Positions 7,421-14,767 of a DNA stretch of 43,445 bases are shown here, in pieces. The DNA is from an uncultured Fretibacterium sp. (GTDB taxonomy: Bacteria; Synergistota; Synergistia; Synergistales; Aminobacteriaceae), in the NCBI RefSeq assembly GCF_938030725.1, contig NZ_CALHIQ010000084.1, positions 1 to 43,445 on the forward strand, given 5' to 3'. A program made the translations under genes and the position numbers. The notes beneath the pieces are model-generated. The model saw only the letters and a list, made by a program, of their open reading frames with translations, did no database searches and was not told the DNA's origin. The first letter of the stretch is position 1. Each line of letters begins with the position of its first letter.

Positions 7421-8728
7421 TTGTCTATTCTGACCAACCCGGTAACGGTTTCCGTCATCGTGCTGTGCGTGCTGTGCCTTTTCAAGCTCAACATCCTGGC
7501 GGCCATGCTGGTGGCCTGCTACGCCGGCGCCCTGGTGGGCGGCATCCCGTTCCGCGACGTGATGGGCATCATCACGGAGGGGTTCAGCAGCAACGCCGAG
7601 ACGGCCCTGGCATACCTGCTGCTTGGCACCTTCGCCACGGCCATCGCCACCACGGGCCTTGCGGACATCATGGGCAAGAAGATGTCCCGCCTGATGGGAG
7701 ACCGGCGGGCGGTGCTGCTGCTGATCCTGGCGGGCGTCAGCTGCTTGTCCCAGAACCTCATCCCCATCCACATCGCCTTCATCCCCATCATGATCCCGCC
7801 GATGTTGGCCATGTTCAACCGCATGAAGCTGGACCGCCGCGGCGCGGCCTGCTCCCTGGCCTTCGGACTCAAGGCGCCCTACATCGCCATCCCCTTCGGC
7901 TTCGGCACGATCTTCCACGGCATCATCGCAAAGAACATGACCGAGAACGGCATGCCCATCGAAACGGCCGTGGTCTGGCACTACACGTGGCACCTCGGCG
8001 TGGCGATGTTCCTCGGCCTGCTGATCGCCATCTTCATCTCCTACGCCGCTCCCCGCGAGTACAAGACGCTGGACGTGGACACGTCGGCCACGGACGCCAT
8101 CTCCGAGGAACTGAAGCCGGCTCACTGGATCACGGTCCTGGCCATCTTCGTTGTGGTCGCGGTGCAGATTTGGACCGAATCCCTGCCCCTCTCCGCCCTG
8201 AGCGGCCTCGTGGTGATGTTCGCCCTGAGAGCCGTCCCCTGGAGCAGGATCGACGACCAGTTTGCGGGCGGCATCAAACTCATGGGCATGATCGCCTTCG
8301 TGATGCTGATCGCGGGCGGCTATGCCGGCGTCATGAAGCAGACGGGCGGCGTCGACGAACTGGTTCACGCGGCGGCCAACGCCATGAGCGGCAGCAAGGT
8401 CATGGCGGCGACGATGATCACCCTCATCGGCCTCCTGGTGACGATGGGCATCGGCACCTCCTTCGGCACGATCCCCGTGCTGGCGGTGCTCTACGTCCCG
8501 CTCTGCAAGCACATGGGCTTCTCCACGCCGGCGACGTGCCTCCTGATCGCGGCAGCGGCGGCCCTCGGCGACGCGGGCTCCCCGGCCTCCGACACGACCC
8601 TCGGCCCCACGGCGGGCCTGAACGCGGACGGCCAGCACGACCACATCTGGGACACCTGCGTTCCCACGTTCCTGCACTTCAACATCCCGCTGATGGTCGC
8701 GGCGATCATCCTGTCGCAGTACCTGTAG
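7421..8728 (+). CDS. YuiF/NhaC-type Na+/H+ antiporter-family transporter, probable histidine carrier
   Basis: A roughly 435-residue inner-membrane protein with about 11-12 hydrophobic segments, of the COG2056 (YuiF-like) Na+/H+ antiporter family. Characteristic segments are SQNLIPIHIAFIPIMIPP, GLKAPYIAIPFGFG and the C-terminal GDAGSPASDTTLGPTAGLN. Members are annotated as Na+/H+ antiporters, but several are linked by regulation to histidine, and here the gene follows hutH and a racemase, so I infer Na+-coupled histidine uptake or histidine/product exchange. The start is TTG 7421 because AAAGGAGGG stands seven bases upstream; a GTG at 7367 would extend the frame by 18 polar residues without a comparable ribosome site. 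A strong terminator follows. Confidence 0.82.
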   Translation: MSILTNPVTVSVIVLCVLCLFKLNILAAMLVACYAGALVGGIPFRDVMGIITEGFSSNAETALAYLLLGTFATAIATTGLADIMGKKMSRLMGDRRAVLLLILAGVSCLSQNLIPIHIAFIPIMIPPMLAMFNRMKLDRRGAACSLAFGLKAPYIAIPFGFGTIFHGIIAKNMTENGMPIETAVVWHYTWHLGVAMFLGLLIAIFISYAAPREYKTLDVDTSATDAISEELKPAHWITVLAIFVVVAVQIWTESLPLSALSGLVVMFALRAVPWSRIDDQFAGGIKLMGMIAFVMLIAGGYAGVMKQTGGVDELVHAAANAMSGSKVMAATMITLIGLLVTMGIGTSFGTIPVLAVLYVPLCKHMGFSTPATCLLIAAAAALGDAGSPASDTTLGPTAGLNADGQHDHIWDTCVPTFLHFNIPLMVAAIILSQYL

Positions 8729-8764
8729 CGCGGCGCCGCAGGCTTCCGGGCCTGACCCTCGGCC

Positions 8765-8798
8765 GGCGGGGCGAAAACATCGCCCCGCCCCTTTTTTT
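8765..8798 (+). terminator. Rho-independent terminator ending the histidine-use operon
   Basis: GGCGGGGCG (8765-8773) pairs perfectly with CGCCCCGCC (8781-8789) around a 7-base loop, followed by CC and seven T residues (8792-8798). It lies between the transporter and the convergent citC gene and works only on the plus strand. Confidence 0.92.
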
Positions 8799-8807
8799 GC
8801 CCCTGGG

Positions 8808-9803
8808 TCAGCCTGGACGCCGCTCCCGGAGGTATCGGTACGTGCTGTCCGGCGTCATGGCCCGAACGGTGCCCCAGTCTTGGGCGGCCAGCGCAGCCCG
8901 CACCCGCGATGCGCTGATGGCCTCTCCCCCTGCGGAGGCCCGCTCCACCACCACGACCTGGATGCCGCACTTCGGCAGCCGCTCGAGGAGCGCCTCGTTG
9001 TAGCGCGCCGTGGACGGACTGAAGGGCTCCGTCCCCACGTAGCGCCTCGCGATGCCGAGGGCGGGGGCCACGAGGTCGCAGAAGACGGCTGCATCCAGCG
9101 CGCCCTGCGCCGCGGCCAGCGACTCCTGCCGCGTGAAGTAGGCGGGAAAGGTGCGCGCGGAGATGACGTACTCGCCGCCCGACAGGACCTCGACGTTGGC
9201 CAGGTCCGCCGTGCCCTCGCGCATCAGCCGGAATCGGACGTCGAAGGGGAACTCCGACCGGTCCTCGCGCACGGCCAACACCCATACCCAGGGGTTCTCC
9301 GAGGCGGCCCGCTCCACGAGGTGCCGATGTCCCAGCGTGAAGGGGTTGGCGTTCATCACGACGCAGGCGTGAGGTGCGGGCCGGCCCTTCGCCTGACGCC
9401 GAAGGCCCTCCGCGTAGGCCGAGGCGCTGCCGCTTCCGACCTCCAGAAGGACGGCGTAGGGCCGTGCGTCCGCCACCCTGCGAAATCCAAGGCCTGCAAA
9501 AAAACGCTCCATGTCGGGCTTGGTGATCACCTGCCAATAGGTGATGCCGCGCTGGACGGCCCTCTGGATCAGGGCCGTGATGAGCGTGGCGGAGAGCCCT
9601 TCCCCACGGTGCGCCGCGTCGACGGCGACCCCCTGCAGCAGGTTCCCCTTCAGGAAGCCGCACCCCACGAGGCGCCCGTCCTCGTAGAGCCCTACGCCCT
9701 CGTCCGCCTCCTCCGGCAGCGTGAGGTCGTTCGCCTTCAGGAGCGCCGCCAGTTCCGGGTCCCTCTCCGGCCGATAGATCGCGTCCACGCTGACCTCTCC
9801 CAT
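8808..9803 (-). CDS. citC: [Citrate (pro-3S)-lyase] ligase
   Basis: A roughly 331-residue protein with the two-domain layout of CitC. An N-terminal GNAT-like acetyltransferase domain (GVGLYEDGRLVGCG, AVDAAHRGEGLSATLI) is followed by a nucleotidyltransferase domain with NANPFTLGH near residue 150 (the TxGH nucleotide-binding motif) and ISASRVR near residue 296. CitC acetylates the thiol of the citrate lyase acyl carrier prosthetic group, using acetate and ATP. ATG 9803 is chosen because GGGAGGTGG precedes it; the frame runs open to 9899 without support. It is divergent from the citX-citG fusion, matching a citrate lyase maturation locus, but citD, citE and citF are not in the window. Confidence 0.92.
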   Translation of the reverse strand: MGEVSVDAIYRPERDPELAALLKANDLTLPEEADEGVGLYEDGRLVGCGFLKGNLLQGVAVDAAHRGEGLSATLITALIQRAVQRGITYWQVITKPDMERFFAGLGFRRVADARPYAVLLEVGSGSASAYAEGLRRQAKGRPAPHACVVMNANPFTLGHRHLVERAASENPWVWVLAVREDRSEFPFDVRFRLMREGTADLANVEVLSGGEYVISARTFPAYFTRQESLAAAQGALDAAVFCDLVAPALGIARRYVGTEPFSPSTARYNEALLERLPKCGIQVVVVERASAGGEAISASRVRAALAAQDWGTVRAMTPDSTYRYLRERRPG

Positions 9804-10029
9804 GACGACCACCTCCCGCACAACACGGATTCCGTTGCTCCGCTGCCTCTGCAACGGCACAGGCCCTGTAAGTCCGTTTCGAAAATCCGCGCTTTTCATT
9901 CTATTTTAAAACCGTTAGTCGCAGGGTTTTACTCTCATAAAACACAAATTTTATTATATCATTTGAGCCGTACCGAAAGCGGGGCGCGCCTTACCGGAGC
10001 AGGGCGGCACTTTGAGAGGGGACATTGGG
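9804..10029. promoter_or_regulatory. Divergent citC / citX-citG control region
   Basis: A 226-base spacer between two divergent maturation genes. Its middle (about 9894-9965) is strongly A+T-rich against G+C-rich flanks. On the minus strand it contains TATAAT within ATGATATAATAAAA (about 9955-9963), a candidate -10 for citC, though no good -35 is visible. The plus-strand promoter for citX-citG should be in the same block, but I cannot place it. No clear operator repeat was found. Confidence 0.4.
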
Positions 10030-11307
10030 ATGACGGGCGGGGAGCGAAGGGGCGGACGGAGGATCGAGTTTTTTGCGCCGAGGGCCGTGGGGCTGGAAGA
10101 GGTGTTGCAGGCACGGGAGCGGCGCCAGGCGGCGCAGCGGGCTCTGCTGGCGCGGTGGGGAACGCCCCTCGTCAGCCTTTGTATGAACGTCCCCGGCCCC
10201 GTCAAGGATACGCCCCTGATCGAACTGGCCTTCCGTCATGGACTTGACGAGCTCGAGGCGCGTCTGCCCCCGCCCCTGGCCATGGAGGTGAGGCGGGATG
10301 CGGCTGGGCCGGAGGCCCTCCTCGCGTTCCGGATGGAGGCGCCCGCTCTCAAGGCCCTGGGGGAGGCGGTCGAGGCGGAGGCGCCCGTGGGGCGGCTCCT
10401 CGACGTGGACGTGTTGGACGGGGAGGGACACAAGCTCTCCAGGGCCGTGCCCCGCACCTGCATTGTGTGCGGCGGGCCGGCCTTTGACTGCGCCCGCAGC
10501 CGGGCCCACGGGTTGGCTGCCGTCGAGGCGGCAGCGCGGGCGCTCCTGATGGGCTGGGCTGCGCCGCGCTTTGCGGAGGCGGCGGAAGCCGCGCTGTTGG
10601 AGGAGGCGCGCCTCACGCCGAAGCCCGGCCTGGTGGACCGGTCGAACAACGGCGCCCACCGCGACATGGACCTCCCCATGCTGGAGAGGAGCGCCAGGGC
10701 GCTTCGCCCGTACTTCGAGCGATTCTTCAGGGCGGGAATGGATGAGCCGGACCGGTTCCTCCCGCTGCGGGGGATCGGCGTGGAGGCGGAGGCCGCGATG
10801 ATGGAGGCCACGGGGGGCGTCAATGCGCACCGCGGGGCGATCTTCGCCCTGGGGCTGCTGCTGGGGGCGCTTGGGGCGTCGCTCCTTGACGGGCGGGACG
10901 TCCTTCAGCGCGCGGCGGCCCTGGCGAGGCAGAGGCGTGGGGGAGGCGAGGGGTCCCACGGCGCGTCGGTGCGCACCCGCTACGGCGCAGGCGGGGCGGT
11001 GGAGGAGGCCATGGCCGGGTTCCCGACGGCCTTCCGGGCGCGGGCCGCTCTGGAGGCGAAGGGGCCGCTGACGGCGCTCCTGGGGCTCCTTGCGCGCTGC
11101 ACGGACACTAACCTCCTGTATCGCGGCGGACGGAAAGGGCTCCTCCTGGTCCGGGCGATGGCGCGGGCCGCCCTCTGCCTGCCGCAGGGGATGCACCCCT
11201 GGGCAGCGCGGGGCATGGACCGCGTGATGATCCGCCGGAACCTCAGCCCCGGAGGGTCCGCGGACCTCCTGGCCCTGGCCCTCTTTATGGAGCGGGCGGG
11301 GCTGTAG
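10030..11307 (+). CDS. citXG: CitX-CitG fusion: citrate lyase prosthetic-group synthase and transferase
   Basis: A roughly 425-residue bifunctional protein. Residues about 15-175 are CitX (apo-citrate lyase phosphoribosyl-dephospho-CoA transferase), recognised by GRLLDVDVLDGEGHKLSR, the CxxCGG segment and CARSRAH near residue 154. Residues about 180-425 are CitG (triphosphoribosyl-dephospho-CoA synthase), recognised by TPKPGLVDRSNNGAHRDMD from residue 196, TGGVNAHRGAIF and GGSADLLA. CitG makes the prosthetic-group precursor from dephospho-CoA and ATP, and CitX attaches it to the CitD carrier protein. Such fusions are known in other bacteria. ATG 10030 follows GAGAGGGGAC; an in-frame TTG at 10012 is less likely. 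The 3' end overlaps the convergent MEMO-like gene by 23 bases. Confidence 0.92.
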   Translation: MTGGERRGGRRIEFFAPRAVGLEEVLQARERRQAAQRALLARWGTPLVSLCMNVPGPVKDTPLIELAFRHGLDELEARLPPPLAMEVRRDAAGPEALLAFRMEAPALKALGEAVEAEAPVGRLLDVDVLDGEGHKLSRAVPRTCIVCGGPAFDCARSRAHGLAAVEAAARALLMGWAAPRFAEAAEAALLEEARLTPKPGLVDRSNNGAHRDMDLPMLERSARALRPYFERFFRAGMDEPDRFLPLRGIGVEAEAAMMEATGGVNAHRGAIFALGLLLGALGASLLDGRDVLQRAAALARQRRGGGEGSHGASVRTRYGAGGAVEEAMAGFPTAFRARAALEAKGPLTALLGLLARCTDTNLLYRGGRKGLLLVRAMARAALCLPQGMHPWAARGMDRVMIRRNLSPGGSADLLALALFMERAGL

Positions 11308-12079
11308 GGAGGTAGAGGCAGGTCGCGTGTCCCGTGGTGCGCGGCGAAGGGCGCGAGGCGTAGTCGTCGGAGTTGCTGCGCTCCAGCAGGACGGCTTCCC
11401 CGTTTCCCAGGGTCTGCATCAAGGCGAGGAAGAGCCGTGCGCCGCGCCGGCAGTCCACGTCCAGCCCACCGATCTCGCCCGTGCGAAAGCCCCTCAGGAC
11501 CGCCAGGGTCCGGTCGTCCTCCGCGTCGGACTCGGCCCGCGGCTTGTAGTGGGACAGGTCCATGCTCAGGAGCACCACGCCCCCCTCCTGGCGCAGCAGG
11601 CGCGTCAGCACGCGGTGCGCGCGCAGGAGCTCCATGTCGCTGGCGCCGGTCCGCACCAGGAGGCACAACACCTCCGCGCCGGGAAAAAAGCGCTGGACGC
11701 GCGGGATGTGTTCCGTGACGCAGTGGTCCCGCTGCACGGCGTCGTCCTGGCGGGGCATGGCCCAGGAGAGGGCGCGCGCAGCCGCCGCGTCGCCGGACAG
11801 CAGCAGGTCCCCTGCGGGGGTCCTCCAGTCCGGCGCGCCCAGGACGACGCCCGCGCGGGCCCGGCCGAAGTGGTCCGGGCCGATGATCACGACGCGGGCC
11901 GGGGTTGCGTCCTCCGAGGCTAGCCGCTCGTAGAGGTGGTCGATCATCGCTCCGGCCACGCTGTGGTGTGGGGCTAGGGCCCCGACGACGCGGGGAGCGG
12001 CCTCCGCCGCGGAAACAAGACAGGCGGCGGCCGCCAGGGCCGCCGCAATCCGTCTGAGTCGATTCGATAAGCTAGTCAT
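11285..12079 (-). CDS. Exported MEMO1-like (AmmeMemoRadiSam system B) protein
   Basis: A 264-residue protein of the MEMO family. Visible motifs are ALAPHHS (His38/39), IIGPDHF (His70), RDHCVTEH (118-124), LSMDLSHY (171-178) and DCRRGARL (Cys210). His39, His70 and Cys210 line up with the metal-binding His-His-Cys of human MEMO1, a copper/iron-binding protein. Unusually, an N-terminal stretch (two Arg, then an Ala/Leu-rich segment to about residue 28 ending AEAA) looks like a signal peptide, so the protein is probably periplasmic. Neither the AMMECR1 nor the radical SAM partner is nearby. The start overlaps the end of the DUF3160 gene by 8 bases, so the genes are coupled. Function is unknown; metal binding or redox outside the cytoplasm is inference. 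Confidence 0.8.
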   Translation of the reverse strand: MTSLSNRLRRIAAALAAAACLVSAAEAAPRVVGALAPHHSVAGAMIDHLYERLASEDATPARVVIIGPDHFGRARAGVVLGAPDWRTPAGDLLLSGDAAAARALSWAMPRQDDAVQRDHCVTEHIPRVQRFFPGAEVLCLLVRTGASDMELLRAHRVLTRLLRQEGGVVLLSMDLSHYKPRAESDAEDDRTLAVLRGFRTGEIGGLDVDCRRGARLFLALMQTLGNGEAVLLERSNSDDYASRPSPRTTGHATCLYLPTAPPAP

Positions 12080-14648
12080 TGACCTTGTTCTGCCAGTAGG
12101 GGAGGGCCGTCTTCAGCTCGTCCTGACGCTTCTCGTCGTAGACGAGGGCCTTCCACTCATCGTCGTCCATCCGCTTTTCCCCCATCGGGGTCGTGAAGGT
12201 GTAGTAGGAGAACATGTAGCCCTCCGTGACGCGGAATCCGCCCGACTTGTCGTTGACGTAGACCCGGAGCTTCCTGGGCGTTCCCGTGCCCATGAAGAGG
12301 ACCTCGCCCGTCGGAACGGAGGTGGCGACGTCCGCCACGAGGGCCATGCGAAGCTGTCGCTGCGCCTCCTCGCCCACGATCTCACCGATGTCCTCGGGCA
12401 GGACGGAGGCCAGCCTGAAGCTCAGCAGCTGCTCGAAGTCCTCCCAGGTCATGGAGTCGTCCAGGGCGCGTTCGGCGATCGCCGTCAGCCCACGCATGTC
12501 CTTGGCGAAGGACATCAGGTTCGCCGCGTAGTACTCCCGCCATTTCTCGTTCTCCTTGGGCAGGAGCTTCGTCAGGGTTTCCACAAGGCGGTCCGCGGCC
12601 TCTGTCAGGGCGCTGTAGAGCGCCGGAACGGGCTCGACGTAGCTGCGGGGGATGGGCAGCTTGAAGGGGCCGGGGATCCAGAGGTCTCCGCCTCCGTCCC
12701 CCATCTCCGCGCCGCTCTGCTCCGCGTAGAGGATCGTGTCGTGCTTCAGCTCCGTCATCGCGGCCTCGGCCGTGATGAGCTTCTTGTAGCCCCAGGCCGG
12801 ACGGTTGGCGAAGAACTGCTTCGATCCCGCCTCGGCGAGGTACGCCCGGACGAACTTCAGGACGTCCGTGTAGACGTTGTCGCCGTCCTTACCGGTCGAG
12901 TAAGCCTCCCAGAGGTCGGCCATGGCCCGCTGATTTTTCTCGTAGTCCTTGAACTTCCCGTTCGGCTTCATCTCGGCCTGAGCGGTCGGGGAGCCCAGCA
13001 CCGCCATGACGTCCAGCGGGTCCGGGAGCGGCCGCATGTCCTCACGCGTGCTCGTGGCGGGGAAGGTCAGCGCGTCGAAGACCATCGCGTCGAAGGTGAC
13101 GCGTCGGGGCAGGACGGCGAACTTCTTGCCATCGAGCTTCTGAATGACGCTCTTCTTCCCTGCCGCATCGAGCGCCTCCACGAGCGCCTTGACGCGGTCC
13201 AGCTTGGCGAGGTCCCCCAGCTTGAAGGGCTTGAGGGCCACGGACAGGTCGTCCCACGAGTTGACGTTGGAGCTGCCCACCAGGTAGGAGATGGGGTCGG
13301 CCAGGGCGCGCCAGCGCTTCTGGACCTCCGGGGTGCTCAGGATGTGGTTCAGGATGAGCGTTGCCGCCGCGCCGTTCTCGCTGTCCAGCGGCCAGGCGGT
13401 GCCCAGGAGGTAGGTGGTCCGGAAGTAGGCCTTGAGCCCGTCGTTCATCGTGTAGTGGCCTCTGGGTTCGAAGAGGGAGAGGTCCTGCGGCAGCTCCGTG
13501 AAGGGGTTGGTCTCCAGGATGCCGGAGCCGCGCATCGCACCCTCCGCAAACTCCCGGACTTCCGCCGGAACGTTCCCCTTGCCGTTCGACGCCAGGTAGA
13601 GACCGAGGGCGATGAAGCCCTTGACGTTGGCCACGGCCGTCCGTCCCGGCTCGGAGGCGGAGAGCTGCTTCGGCAGCTTCGCGGCGGCGTCCCTCATGGC
13701 GTTGAGCAGCCCCGTGACGCGGGGAGCCAGGGCCTTCTCCTCCAGCTTCTGAAGGGAGCGGTCGAAGTAGAGGTGGAAGGCGTGCATGGGCAGGTCCGCC
13801 GTGATGAACTTGGCCGTCAGCTCGTCCATGTCCGAGTAGCAGTCCACCAGGTCGTCCTCGTTGATGAAATCTCGAAGCTGAGGGGCCGGGTCGAGGTAGA
13901 AGCCGTTCTTCAGAAGGGCGGCGCGGGCCTCCGCCTCCAGGGAGGCCGGCAGGTTCTCCTCCTCGACGCGGGTCAGGTCGGGCGACGACGCGGACAGGTC
14001 CCTGAGGTCCTCTGCGCGCAGCCAGGCCTGGCGTCTGTCGGAGCCCGAAAACTCCGGGTTCGAGGCCTCCGCTTTCTCCTGGAGCGCCGAGAGGGCCTCG
14101 CGATCGGGACCCTCATCGTAGTTCGTGTAGAAGGTGCAGAGGACCCACAGGGCGCCGTCCTCACCCTTCTTCTGGCCCAGTGCCGTCACCACGGCGCCCC
14201 GGGGAAGCGTGAACTTCGAATAGTCCGAGAGGGGCAGGCTCCCCGGCAGGAGGTACGGCATGGCGCCGTCCTTCAGGACCTGCCAGGGACGCGGGGCGAA
14301 GCCCTCGTGTTCCGGCATGGGGGCCAGGAGCTTCTGCTCCACGAAGCCCAGCATCTCCGTCCCGTCGGGCCCGGCTTTGATGGAGAGCCAGCCCTCCTGC
14401 TTCGAGGGCTCCGCATCAAGGGTGTCGCCGTAGGCGATGCAGAAGGTGTTCTCCTCTTCCTTCGGCTGGTAGGCCTCCCATCGGCCGTCGGGCGCGGCCT
14501 TTGCGTCCTTCAGCTCTTCGAAGACCGGCGCCACGGGGCTTGTGACCACCCAGCGCTGAGCGGCCTCGGCGACGCCCGTCAAGAGCGCTGCCAGGAGCAG
14601 CGCAAACAAGGGGCAAATCGCCGAACGTCTTAGCCATTTTCCTTTCAT
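12072..14648 (-). CDS. DUF3160-family exported protein (paralogue 1)
   Basis: An 858-residue protein with an N-terminal signal peptide: MKGKWLRRS, a hydrophobic stretch, then VAEAAQ as a likely cleavage site. The family DUF3160 is recognised by ELTAKFITADLPMHAFHLYF near residues 275-295 and by the large helical body after it. An SH3-like N-terminal region may lie in residues 30-200. The C-terminus has VYVNDKSGGFRVTEG and ends near LPYWQNK. No enzymatic motif is evident and the family has no established function. The ATG at 14648 fits TTGGAGGG upstream; the in-frame ATG at 14657 is too close to that site. It is the second gene of a three-gene unit (paralogue 2, paralogue 1, MEMO-like) and overlaps the third by 8 bases. 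Confidence 0.85.
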   Translation of the reverse strand: MKGKWLRRSAICPLFALLLAALLTGVAEAAQRWVVTSPVAPVFEELKDAKAAPDGRWEAYQPKEEENTFCIAYGDTLDAEPSKQEGWLSIKAGPDGTEMLGFVEQKLLAPMPEHEGFAPRPWQVLKDGAMPYLLPGSLPLSDYSKFTLPRGAVVTALGQKKGEDGALWVLCTFYTNYDEGPDREALSALQEKAEASNPEFSGSDRRQAWLRAEDLRDLSASSPDLTRVEEENLPASLEAEARAALLKNGFYLDPAPQLRDFINEDDLVDCYSDMDELTAKFITADLPMHAFHLYFDRSLQKLEEKALAPRVTGLLNAMRDAAAKLPKQLSASEPGRTAVANVKGFIALGLYLASNGKGNVPAEVREFAEGAMRGSGILETNPFTELPQDLSLFEPRGHYTMNDGLKAYFRTTYLLGTAWPLDSENGAAATLILNHILSTPEVQKRWRALADPISYLVGSSNVNSWDDLSVALKPFKLGDLAKLDRVKALVEALDAAGKKSVIQKLDGKKFAVLPRRVTFDAMVFDALTFPATSTREDMRPLPDPLDVMAVLGSPTAQAEMKPNGKFKDYEKNQRAMADLWEAYSTGKDGDNVYTDVLKFVRAYLAEAGSKQFFANRPAWGYKKLITAEAAMTELKHDTILYAEQSGAEMGDGGGDLWIPGPFKLPIPRSYVEPVPALYSALTEAADRLVETLTKLLPKENEKWREYYAANLMSFAKDMRGLTAIAERALDDSMTWEDFEQLLSFRLASVLPEDIGEIVGEEAQRQLRMALVADVATSVPTGEVLFMGTGTPRKLRVYVNDKSGGFRVTEGYMFSYYTFTTPMGEKRMDDDEWKALVYDEKRQDELKTALPYWQNKVND

Positions 14649-14767
14649 CTCGTACATCCCTCCAAGATAAACAAATGGTCGAATGCGGCCGGAACCCTCC
14701 GGCCCGGCTCCGATTATAACCTGAGGCAGGCCGTTCCGCCGCCGTCAATTTCACCGCTTTAAGGCGG

